In this document: in pieces, positions 1 through 7,257 of the stretch | Numbering within the stretch: position 1 is the first letter of the stretch | How the letters are laid out: every line of letters starts with the position of its first letter | DNA from: CALCNS01 sp937897315 | Lineage (GTDB): Bacteria > Bacillota > JAAYKD01 | Length of the DNA: 53,355 bases | NCBI GenBank assembly: GCA_036744005.1 | Contig: DAINOJ010000016.1 | Coordinates: forward strand, 1-53,355 | Direction: 5' to 3' | Position numbers and translations under genes: made by a program | Notes under the pieces: generated by a model | The model's database searches: none | The model's input: the letters and a program-made list of their open reading frames with translations, nothing else | What the model was told of the DNA's origin: nothing

Positions 1-1
1 G

Positions 2-652
2 GAAAGAACCAATCCCTATGATGATCTTGATATGAATCGTATTTTTCCCGGGAAAGTAGGTAGCAAACCCACCTTGGCTACTGCGGCACTGATTTACCAA
101 GAAGCGGCTTGGCCAGAATACTTGGTGGATTTGCATTGCTGCGGGCTATATGGCAGCAATTATACGTTAGCAACATGGATGGATTCTGAAAAGGATCGTC
201 AATTGGCAGCTATGTTGGATATCCCTGTTGTGATTAAGTCTGGTGGAACTGCAGGTCAATTATTCGTCGAGTCCAGTCAAAAAAGGAACATCGCCAGTGT
301 CATCATCGAACTAGCTGGCGGCCAGCCAACCGGACAAATCGACTTAACTGCTGCAGACGAAGCATATCAAGCTTTGTTAAAACTGATGCGTCAGTTAGGG
401 ATGTTACCGGGCGAAGTGGACAAACCACAACCTGTGTTTTGCATGCCTTTGGCTAGTGTTTCCTCACCGGAAGATGGGTTGTTTTTACCATTGGTTTCGA
501 AAGGAACTTGGGTGGAGAAAGGAACGACGGTCGCTACACTAAACGGAAAAGACATTCAAACAGAAGCAAGTTGCCGCATTATGAATATTGGTCCTGCCAG
601 ATATTTATTCCGGGGAGATTATCTTTATGTGTTTACCGTCAAAGCAGAGTAG
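2..652 (+). CDS. Succinylglutamate desuccinylase/aspartoacylase-family protein, 5'-truncated by window edge
   Basis: The reading frame is open from base 2, so the gene starts upstream of the window. The first in-frame ATG (32) lies inside a conserved motif, NPYDDLDMNRIFPG, and is not a true start. That motif and a following VDLHC, with a presumptive zinc-ligand histidine, are typical of the AstE/aspartoacylase (M14-like zinc carboxypeptidase fold) family, which removes acyl groups from amino acids or related amides. The C-terminal part (from about base 420) looks like the beta domain seen in these proteins. The stop is followed by a strong AGGAGG site for the MBL gene 12 nt downstream, so the two are probably co-transcribed. 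The substrate cannot be read from the sequence. Family assignment is fairly sure; the specific reaction is unknown. Confidence 0.75.
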   Translation, partial: ERTNPYDDLDMNRIFPGKVGSKPTLATAALIYQEAAWPEYLVDLHCCGLYGSNYTLATWMDSEKDRQLAAMLDIPVVIKSGGTAGQLFVESSQKRNIASVIIELAGGQPTGQIDLTAADEAYQALLKLMRQLGMLPGEVDKPQPVFCMPLASVSSPEDGLFLPLVSKGTWVEKGTTVATLNGKDIQTEASCRIMNIGPARYLFRGDYLYVFTVKAE

Positions 653-664
653 GAGGAGTGTAGG

Positions 665-1369
665 ATGAGCAATGCCGTTTATACTCATCAAAAGGTAGCT
701 GAAGGTGTTTATGCAATCTTTCATCAACATGTTCGCATGTTTTTAATGGAAGGTGACGATTCAGCCCTATTGTTCGATACGGGGAATCCCGGAGGCGAAC
801 TGGCCCACTATATTGCACAGTTGACTCAGAAACCCATCATTGTTGTGTTAAGTCACGCTCATGGGGACCATATTGGGGCAGTCTCACAATTCCCCTTTGC
901 TTATCTACACCCGGCAGATTTTCAACTGCTGCCTGCCAATGGCTTGGGTAAATACCTCCCATTAAGCAAAGGACAAGGCTTTGAACTAGGAAATCGTTTC
1001 TTAGAAGTTCTGGAGATCCCGGGACACACTCCAGGTAGCATTGCACTACTCGATAGTAAAAATGGTCTTTTATTTGCAGGAGATACGTTACAAACCGGTC
1101 CGATTTATATGTTTATGCCAACCTGTTCTTTTGAACGGTATATCCAAAGTTTGAATCTGCTGGACAGTCGCAGGGAGGAATACCGGGAAGTGTATGCTTG
1201 TCATCATCAAATGCCGGTCACTTCTGCGCTAATTGCAAACCTTCGCACCGGTGCTCAGAAAATGCTCGCGAATGAATTACAAGGAGAAGAAGTTCATCCC
1301 ACCCCAGCCAGGACAATGTGGCTATACCGATATCTAGATGTTTCGTTCTATGGTCCCCCGGCAAAATAG
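665..1369 (+). CDS. MBL-fold metallo-hydrolase
   Basis: This 234-residue protein has the metallo-beta-lactamase superfamily signature HAHGDH at residues 64-69, a third metal-ligand region GHTPGS near His121, an FAGD motif with the bridging Asp140, and a late CHH near residues 179-181. The layout fits a two-metal hydrolase of the glyoxalase II/general hydrolase branch. No signal peptide is visible, so it is probably cytoplasmic. It begins 12 nt after the aspartoacylase-like gene behind an AGGAGG ribosome site, and the pair ends at a clear hairpin terminator. The natural substrate is unknown. Family assignment is firm from the metal motif. Confidence 0.88.
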   Translation: MSNAVYTHQKVAEGVYAIFHQHVRMFLMEGDDSALLFDTGNPGGELAHYIAQLTQKPIIVVLSHAHGDHIGAVSQFPFAYLHPADFQLLPANGLGKYLPLSKGQGFELGNRFLEVLEIPGHTPGSIALLDSKNGLLFAGDTLQTGPIYMFMPTCSFERYIQSLNLLDSRREEYREVYACHHQMPVTSALIANLRTGAQKMLANELQGEEVHPTPARTMWLYRYLDVSFYGPPAK

Positions 1370-1375
1370 TACAAC

Positions 1376-1404
1376 AAAAACAGGATCGCGAGATCCTGTT
1401 TTAT
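1376..1404. terminator. Bidirectional intrinsic terminator
   Basis: A 9-bp perfect stem (1379-1387 with 1392-1400) closes on a GCGA tetraloop. It has an A-run on the left and TTTTATTT on the right. It lies between the convergent MBL gene (+) and methyltransferase gene (-) and could serve both. Confidence 0.85.
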
Positions 1405-1451
1405 TTATATGAGAGATTGCTTGAGTTACGATTCCTATGGGGAGTTCTCGA

Positions 1452-2027
1452 TTACTTTCTAGAAATCTGTACAAACCACTGGTTTGTCTTCTCCTGCGAA
1501 AAAGAGTCCTGAATGGACCAAAGCTTCTCATCAGCCAAAACTAAGCAGGATTCCAACGTGGGGTGCGGAGGTAAAAATGGCTCTTTTGCTATCACTACAG
1601 ACGTTTGAGAAATCATCAATGAACCACCGGCTTTTAACACTTGGTGGGCCTTCTGAAATATCAAGGGACGATCTGGTTCTGCGATTTGCTGCAGCCCATT
1701 GCGAAGCAGAATCAAATCGGCAGACTCGGGCTTGAAAGGGAAGTATAAAAAGTCTGCGAAGATAAAACGATAACTCGGATGCTTTCTTGTCGCATACTCG
1801 ATTTGCTTATAAGAAAAATCGATGCCAGTGTAGTCTATGAGTGGGTCCTTTAATTGCTTCAACATGATGAGAGCGTTGCCGCAAGCCCAATCTAAAACAC
1901 AGAAAGCCGAATCTCTAGGACGAAGTAAGCGTTCATATTTTCTTTCGATTTCCTTTGGGTCTTGTGGAGCATGCCCTCTTATAGGATCAAATTCAGTGGA
2001 ATTGTAAAAAGATTGTATTGGATTCAT
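1452..2027 (-). CDS. Class I SAM-dependent methyltransferase
   Basis: A 191-residue protein with a Rossmann SAM-binding motif VLDWACGN at about residues 44-51, an acidic loop TGIDFS, and later strands ADLILLRNG and LKAGGSLMIS in the order expected of type-11 methyltransferases. The frame is open to a TTG at 2039, but I chose the ATG at 2027 because AGGTG lies 5 nt upstream of it. The gene stands alone on the minus strand between the MBL gene and the creatininase gene, divergent from the latter. The target molecule cannot be told. The protein is shorter than many family members but has all core strands. Confidence 0.8.
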   Translation of the reverse strand: MNPIQSFYNSTEFDPIRGHAPQDPKEIERKYERLLRPRDSAFCVLDWACGNALIMLKQLKDPLIDYTGIDFSYKQIEYATRKHPSYRFIFADFLYFPFKPESADLILLRNGLQQIAEPDRPLIFQKAHQVLKAGGSLMISQTSVVIAKEPFLPPHPTLESCLVLADEKLWSIQDSFSQEKTNQWFVQISRK

Positions 2028-2122
2028 AGCACACCTCAATGCGAAGAGCGTTCATGGGATTGGAAGGATAACAGGAGCTAGAAGCAGAACATTTAGAGAA
2101 GATTTAAAGGAGGTTATGAAAT

Positions 2123-2854
2123 ATGTATATCGCACACTTAAATAAAGAGACATTCCGTGAAGCAGCCAAGACCATCGATACTGTTATCATTCCCATCGGG
2201 TCCGTAGAGGCTCATGGTTCACATTGCCCGTTAAGTACCGACATTATTGTGCCGGAAAAGATGTTAGCCATGGTAGATCAGCGCTATGGTCAAAACGTTT
2301 TTATTGCTCCGACCGTGAATTATGGCTATACTCCGTCACTGGCCCATTTTCCGGGTACTGTGCACATAAGCGGTGAAACGCTTTTTCATTATGTGAGTGA
2401 GATTGGCGAAGGATGGCGGCAATGGGGAGCCAAGCACATCATCCTCTTCAATGGTCACGGAGGGAATATTCCTGCACTGACTTTAGCAGCCAACCGCATT
2501 GCTACTGCAGGAACAACCGTTATGCTCATCAATTGGTGGATGACCTATTCTGCCGATATTCTCACCATCTGTGATGCTCAGGGGCACGCAGGTGAAGATG
2601 AAACATCGGTGGTCTTGGCACTAGATTCCGACTTAGTCGACATGACACGTGCCGGAGTTCATGATCGCCAACCCATGACCTCGTTATTTGCTGAGAACAT
2701 AATTGAATATTCTTACCCCGATGCCATGAGTGGGGATGCCACCAAAGCGACTGCCGAAAAAGGAAAAGCGATCTATGATGTGGTCGTAAGTCGGTTTGGT
2801 ACCATGTTGGAGCGCTTATGGACGAAAGACTTAACCGATTCCAAGAAAATCTAA
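2123..2854 (+). CDS. Creatininase-family amidohydrolase
   Basis: The 243-residue protein carries the creatininase-family motifs: PIGSVEAHGSH (Glu29, His31) with Asp40 close behind, NGHGGN at 110-115, and GHAGEDETS near 154-162 containing the metal-binding glutamate. Members are cytoplasmic metal-dependent amidohydrolases acting on cyclic or linear amides, for example creatinine or formamide intermediates. An AAAGGAGG site lies upstream of the ATG. It is followed after 21 nt by a TIM-barrel protein and then the sensor kinase, so these three are probably one operon. Substrate is not predictable. Together with the upstream acylase-like and MBL genes it suggests a local theme of amide or ester hydrolysis, which is inference. 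Confidence 0.88.
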   Translation: MYIAHLNKETFREAAKTIDTVIIPIGSVEAHGSHCPLSTDIIVPEKMLAMVDQRYGQNVFIAPTVNYGYTPSLAHFPGTVHISGETLFHYVSEIGEGWRQWGAKHIILFNGHGGNIPALTLAANRIATAGTTVMLINWWMTYSADILTICDAQGHAGEDETSVVLALDSDLVDMTRAGVHDRQPMTSLFAENIIEYSYPDAMSGDATKATAEKGKAIYDVVVSRFGTMLERLWTKDLTDSKKI

Positions 2855-2875
2855 TGTAAAGAAGGAGTCATTCGT

Positions 2876-3727
2876 ATGATACAAGAGAACCCAATAGAGG
2901 TCAAGGGAAAACACTTCTCCGTGGAGTTCGGCCTTGATAAAGGAATGATTCTCATTGGTGATGCAGCACATCTGCTATGGCAGCCCAGTGCAAAAGAGTT
3001 TGTCGAGCAAGGAAATTGGTTATCCCTGCAAGATCACATGGTAGAACAAATCGGAAATGGTGTTTCTGTTTTGGCTATTGGTTGGCCAAAAAATGCGGTT
3101 ACATCTGCACAAAAGCAAGCTTTTTTTGAATTTATCCAAGTAGGAGCGAACGATTACCCAATGCTCTTGGATTTTGAACATAGCGAAGATGTAGAGGAAG
3201 CCCTTCGAGTAGTACAAGGACATCCCCTCGTCAAATTGCCGGCTCCAGACTCCCCGCTGATACATGAGTTTTTAGGCACCACAGAGAAATGCAAAGGAAA
3301 GTGGCTCTGCCCTATGAGATTCGAAGCATTCATCCCCTGGGAATATTCACAAAAAATACGGTTGATGCAACTCTGGCAGAATCTGGCGGAACAATATGGC
3401 AAAACAAAACAAGATTTCATGGTTTATTGGCCAATTCCCACCAGTAAAGGGAAGGTGCAGCTCTTAAGAGAGACGTTAGCACAAATCGATGTCTTTAAGA
3501 AGGAATACCCTGTTCCAGTCGTGGTGCGTCCGAGCGGAAGCTACTCAAAAGTTTCCAAAGGGTGGTTGCAATCTGTCTTAATTGTCTGGGCTATGGAGCG
3601 CGGAGCAGATGCATTGGTGGTCAATCCGCTGCAACGCGAGGTGGCAAATATCAGTGACGAGTCTGCAACTTCTATGGATCGAGCGTTACAAAAACTACCA
3701 TTGGAGATGAAACGATGGACAAAATAG
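2876..3727 (+). CDS. Divergent TIM-barrel protein, resembles pterin-dependent/corrinoid methyltransferases
   Basis: I do not recognise this 283-residue protein with certainty. By eye it follows the pattern of dihydropteroate-synthase-like TIM barrels such as methyltetrahydrofolate:corrinoid methyltransferase. There is an early strand ILIGDAAHLLW, a DYPMLLDFEHSEDVEEAL segment resembling the strand that carries an active-site Asp plus the following helix, and a late VVVRPSGSYSK ... GADALVVNPL pair resembling the conserved SN...NP end of the barrel. The canonical Asn residues are not all present. It sits 21 nt after the creatininase gene behind GAAGGAG and overlaps the next gene, the sensor kinase, by 13 nt. 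The catalytic role is a weak inference. Confidence 0.45.
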   Translation: MIQENPIEVKGKHFSVEFGLDKGMILIGDAAHLLWQPSAKEFVEQGNWLSLQDHMVEQIGNGVSVLAIGWPKNAVTSAQKQAFFEFIQVGANDYPMLLDFEHSEDVEEALRVVQGHPLVKLPAPDSPLIHEFLGTTEKCKGKWLCPMRFEAFIPWEYSQKIRLMQLWQNLAEQYGKTKQDFMVYWPIPTSKGKVQLLRETLAQIDVFKKEYPVPVVVRPSGSYSKVSKGWLQSVLIVWAMERGADALVVNPLQREVANISDESATSMDRALQKLPLEMKRWTK

Positions 3728-5220
3728 AAAACCCGATTCACGATAACGAAAGCATAAAAGAAGAAAGTGCTCAGTGGGACCTCTGGAAACGAGTTCTCAT
3801 TGTTGCATTCTGTACAGCGATACTTGGTGAAATGAAACTAAATTCAGCCACCCTTGGTGGCACGCAAGAATTTGGACTAGGCATCATCGCTTTTAGTTTT
3901 GCGCTATTGTTTTGGAAGGATATGGGTATTTTTGTCACAGCCTTTTTCACGGGGATGACGGTCATCTTAATCAAAGCAGTTACTCTGTTACCCCTTGCAG
4001 GCAGCAACGATATGGTGGAACTGGCTTTAAAACTGAACTGGCCAATTTTAGGATATTACATTGCCAATGCATTTGTGCAAACCGGTGCAGATATTCGTCA
4101 TAATGTCGAAAAACCGGCCTACGTGATAACTTGGCTGTTCTTATCGGATTTGTTGGCTACTTTCCTTGAAATGGTACTTCGGAACGAGCAAGCCGCACTG
4201 GCTGCCGGGTTTCCCACTTTGCGGGAGATGATGTATGCCGCAGCTTTTCGTACCGCCATTACGGTTGCGTTCTTTTACATCATTCGCCGACGTCAATTGG
4301 TAGAACAAGCGGAGCAGGAGAGGGCCAAATATGAAGATTTGCTTATGCTCTTAAACGGTTTACACGCGGAAGCGTTTTTCTTGAAGAAATCGGCCGGAGA
4401 TATCGAGAAAACCATGGCAAAAGCGTATGCTTTGTATCGAGTTTTACAAGACAAGCAAAAAGAATATGAGCGGGGAGATAAGTTGACGCTGGATGCCTTG
4501 GATGTGGCCAAAGATATCCATGAAATAAAAAAAGATTATCAAAGAATTGTTGCTGGCATTGAGAAGCTGATTACCGCAGAAAATTTAGGGGAAGACATGG
4601 CATTGGAAGATATTGTCAACATTATATTCTCTACCAACGACTCTTATGCCAAACGCTTAAAAAAAGAGATTGTTTTCACCAGTCAATTAAATTATCGATT
4701 TCGAACCGGTGAGTATCATTCTTTGATTTCGGTTATTAACAACCTCATTTCAAATGCTGTGGAAGCCAATGAATTATCACCTGGACACATACAGATTGGT
4801 TCGAACCTCATCGGGTGGCATATCTTCATTACCGTAACCGATGACGGCCCCGGAATCGATCAGGATGACCAACAAATCATTTTTGCTCCTGGCTATACTA
4901 CGAAATTCTCGGGAAATGGGATGCAATCCACGGGCATTGGGCTGACCCATGTCCAATCCATAGTTAGGAGCCTTGGTGGTGAAGTAACAGTGGAATCGCG
5001 AAAAGGCTTAACCGAGTTCAAACTAATGATTCCCAGAGACTCATTAGAAAAGATGTTAAACAGCGAACAGGTGGAAGCAGAAGAACGTAAGAAAGCGGCG
5101 GAGAAAAGTAAAAACCTCCTCCCATCGGAAGGAAGTTTGCGTACCTTTTCGAAAGATTATCGAAACAAGCCAAGAACACCAGTCGACCATTCATCGACAG
5201 ATCTAGATATAAAGGAATGA
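3715..5220 (+). CDS. GlnK (YcbA)-like membrane sensor histidine kinase
   Basis: The 501-residue protein has a hydrophobic N-terminal half (about residues 25-190, five or six membrane segments), then a linker containing LLMLLNGLHAEAFFLKK, an H-box-like segment DIHEIKKDYQRI with His269, and a HATPase domain: N-box NNLISNAVEAN (342-352), G1 TDDGPG (375-380), G2 STGIGLTH. The linker and the unusual HEIKKD H-box match the Bacillus glutamine sensor GlnK. A GlnL-like response regulator lies 0.8 kb downstream on the opposite strand, which supports pairing. The start overlaps the TIM-barrel gene by 13 nt behind GGAGATG. The C-terminal 80 residues are charged and probably disordered. The ligand being glutamine is an inference from the family. 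Confidence 0.85.
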   Translation: MDKIENPIHDNESIKEESAQWDLWKRVLIVAFCTAILGEMKLNSATLGGTQEFGLGIIAFSFALLFWKDMGIFVTAFFTGMTVILIKAVTLLPLAGSNDMVELALKLNWPILGYYIANAFVQTGADIRHNVEKPAYVITWLFLSDLLATFLEMVLRNEQAALAAGFPTLREMMYAAAFRTAITVAFFYIIRRRQLVEQAEQERAKYEDLLMLLNGLHAEAFFLKKSAGDIEKTMAKAYALYRVLQDKQKEYERGDKLTLDALDVAKDIHEIKKDYQRIVAGIEKLITAENLGEDMALEDIVNIIFSTNDSYAKRLKKEIVFTSQLNYRFRTGEYHSLISVINNLISNAVEANELSPGHIQIGSNLIGWHIFITVTDDGPGIDQDDQQIIFAPGYTTKFSGNGMQSTGIGLTHVQSIVRSLGGEVTVESRKGLTEFKLMIPRDSLEKMLNSEQVEAEERKKAAEKSKNLLPSEGSLRTFSKDYRNKPRTPVDHSSTDLDIKE

Positions 5221-5958
5221 TTACGTTCCGCGAATCAATCCTCCATTGGGGCTGATGACCTGACCGGTAATGTAGGAGGTCTCATCAGAAGCAAGAAACC
5301 TAACAATTGAAGCAATTTCAGCAGGGTGTCCAATCCGTTGCAATGGAATTTCTTGAACAAAGGCTTGTAGTTCTTCCATAGAATAATTGGCATTCATAGG
5401 GGTTTGAACGATGCCCGGAGCGACGCAATTAACCCGTATACCCGAGGGTCCAACCTCGGCAGCTAAAGCCTTTGTAAAGCCAATAACCGCTGCTTTGGCA
5501 GTAGAATAAGCTACTTCACAAGAAGCTCCGCAAATTCCCCATATCGACGAGATTGGAATGATGCAACCTTGCTTCTGTTGGATCATTCCGGGTAAAATGC
5601 GCTTGCTTATTAAGAACAAAGAGTGTACATGCACTTGCATGAGCTCATGCCATTGCTCTAGAGCGGTATCCTGCAATAAACCTGCGTACCCTATACCAGC
5701 ATTGTGAACGAAAACATCTATGGTTTTACTGATCTGTAAAACCTCGTCCAAAAAGAGCTCTACTTGTTCAGTTTTCGAGAAATCCGCTTGAATACAGTGG
5801 ATCTGGGCACAGTCTGCAGTGATGTTTTGAACAAAATCTAAGAAGGAAGAATCGGTTCTTCGATACTGCAGGATTAAGGTGTGTTGTTTGTCGCAAAAAG
5901 CTTTGGCTAATGCTCTGCCAATACCCCCCGAAGCACCGGTAATGATGACAGTTTTCAT
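5221..5958 (-). CDS. Short-chain dehydrogenase/reductase, YmfI-like
   Basis: A complete 245-residue SDR: NAD(P)-binding TGASGGIG at 7-14, HNAG near 85-88, catalytic Ser in PISSIWG (137/138), and Y151xxxK155. The segment SSIWGICGASCEVAYS resembles YmfI-type reductases, which in Bacillus finish the 5-aminopentanol modification of elongation factor P, rather than FabG itself. Assignment to EF-P modification is tentative. Its stop codon is directly adjacent to the sensor-kinase stop with no spacer. The ribosome site AGGAG follows immediately after the U-run of a terminator hairpin, so there is no room for a promoter between that terminator and the gene. Expression would need read-through from the response-regulator transcript or a promoter inside that gene. 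Confidence 0.85.
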   Translation of the reverse strand: MKTVIITGASGGIGRALAKAFCDKQHTLILQYRRTDSSFLDFVQNITADCAQIHCIQADFSKTEQVELFLDEVLQISKTIDVFVHNAGIGYAGLLQDTALEQWHELMQVHVHSLFLISKRILPGMIQQKQGCIIPISSIWGICGASCEVAYSTAKAAVIGFTKALAAEVGPSGIRVNCVAPGIVQTPMNANYSMEELQAFVQEIPLQRIGHPAEIASIVRFLASDETSYITGQVISPNGGLIRGT

Positions 5959-5968
5959 AATTACTCCT

Positions 5969-5999
5969 AAAAAAGACGCTTCCTCAGTGGAAGCGTCTT
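5969..5999 (-). terminator. Intrinsic terminator or attenuator between response regulator and SDR
   Basis: A 9-bp perfect stem (5975-5983 with 5989-5997) is extended by two A-T pairs and followed on the minus strand by six U residues. The U-run runs straight into the AGGAG ribosome site of the SDR gene. It lies just after the response-regulator stop. Confidence 0.85.
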
Positions 6000-6006
6000 C
6001 GTTTGC

Positions 6007-6939
6007 TTAATCTCTGGCTTGTTGTTGAACTTCAATCAAAAGTGCTTCCAAGAATTTCTTTACGTTGATCTTGCCATGGTAAGGGGACTCTTGACGCAGA
6101 TAACGCATTTCATTGCGGACTTCAGAGAAATCGAACAAACGGTTGGCATAAGTATTGAACAACTGATGACCATAGTCTTCGATTCCTAAAGCAGCTACGT
6201 TATGCAATGCAGCTCCAACAGCACGACGGACGCGTTGCTCAATGGCTTTCTCATCATAGGAAGGACCCTTTTCTTGGGTTTTTTCATATTGTTCGCGAAC
6301 CGATTTGTATACCGATTGCAAATGATGTAACTGAATCAATCCTTCGCCCGGTTCGTAGTCTTCCAATAAGAAAAGGATAATCGTAATGATATCACGACAT
6401 CCGGCTTCTCCTAAGACACCTAAGTCGGAGAGGATGCGCAATAAAACTTTACGAGCACGATCGATATCGAATGTATTACCGGCAGTACGGTTATCATAAG
6501 CAACAGTGCTGTCCACAGATTCCAAGTTGCTGACAGAGCTACGAATTGTAGCAATGGCTTCTTGTAGTTGCATTTTCTCTAATACCGATTTAATGACAGA
6601 AACGATTTCCACTTTATTCAATGGTTTGTGAACGAAGAATTCGATTCCGCTGGCATAAGCCTGACCGATTAATGTTTGCTCAGAGACTTGAGAGATCATG
6701 ATAAATTGACCATTGTAGTTCTTCTCACGCAAATGTTGAATGGTTTGTACGCCATCTTGATTGGGAAGTAAGAGGTCAATTAGAACGATATCCGGGGTCA
6801 TATTGGCAATATCGACTTCGGCTTTTTCGCCGTCTTCTGCTTGCCCGATAATTCGGCCCAAATCATCGCCTTCGATGATTTTTTGTAAGATACGACGAAT
6901 GCTGGGATCGTCATCCACTATGTAAAATGTTCTCTTCAT
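6007..6939 (-). CDS. GlnL (YcbB)-like response regulator
   Basis: A 310-residue two-domain protein. The receiver domain (1-125) has acidic pocket Asp9-11, phospho-acceptor Asp55 in IVLIDLLLP, and Lys105 in VHKPLNK. The C-terminal domain (about 160-305) is of the YcbB type, a helical output domain known from GlnL of Bacillus, which regulates glutamine use genes. Phrases such as EGDDLGRIIGQAEDG and SGIEFFVHKPLNK are very close to GlnL. The ribosome site is AAAGGTGAG. In Bacillus the kinase and regulator genes are adjacent on one strand. Here they converge, separated by the SDR gene. Family is firm; the target genes are unknown. Confidence 0.88.
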   Translation of the reverse strand: MKRTFYIVDDDPSIRRILQKIIEGDDLGRIIGQAEDGEKAEVDIANMTPDIVLIDLLLPNQDGVQTIQHLREKNYNGQFIMISQVSEQTLIGQAYASGIEFFVHKPLNKVEIVSVIKSVLEKMQLQEAIATIRSSVSNLESVDSTVAYDNRTAGNTFDIDRARKVLLRILSDLGVLGEAGCRDIITIILFLLEDYEPGEGLIQLHHLQSVYKSVREQYEKTQEKGPSYDEKAIEQRVRRAVGAALHNVAALGIEDYGHQLFNTYANRLFDFSEVRNEMRYLRQESPYHGKINVKKFLEALLIEVQQQARD

Positions 6940-7257
6940 TTTGTTCTCACCTTTCGTGTTTAGAATTGTAGTATGTTATCATATGCATTAGTATATCACG
7001 TCTGATTGGATAAATAAAGGGGTATTCGCATAAAAGTTTGAAGAAATTTGTAATCACACCGACGTATTGTAACACGCTCTCAGGCAAGAATCAATCCTTT
7101 TTTGACTCGACAGAAGAAAGGGCTTTTGTCAGATGACTAACTTTTCAATAGGACGATAAGAAATTAAATTCCAACGAAAAGACACGGTACATATCGGGCA
7201 GGAAATGCAAGCTCTTGAAGAGAATTCAGCACTATTGCCTAAGAAAAGGGGATTATA
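6940..7257. other. Divergent intergenic region (318 nt) between response regulator and topB
   Basis: No credible gene. It must contain the two divergent promoters. A TATGAT box on the minus strand (6978-6983) is a possible -10 for the response regulator, but I see no good -35. A weak inverted repeat GACAGAAG...CTTTTGTC lies near 7108-7131. The topB ribosome site AAGGGG lies at the right end. Confidence 0.4.

Noticed and set aside
3771..4007. Antisense frame at the start of the sensor kinase gene
   Set aside because: A shadow of the hydrophobic kinase segment, without a ribosome site.
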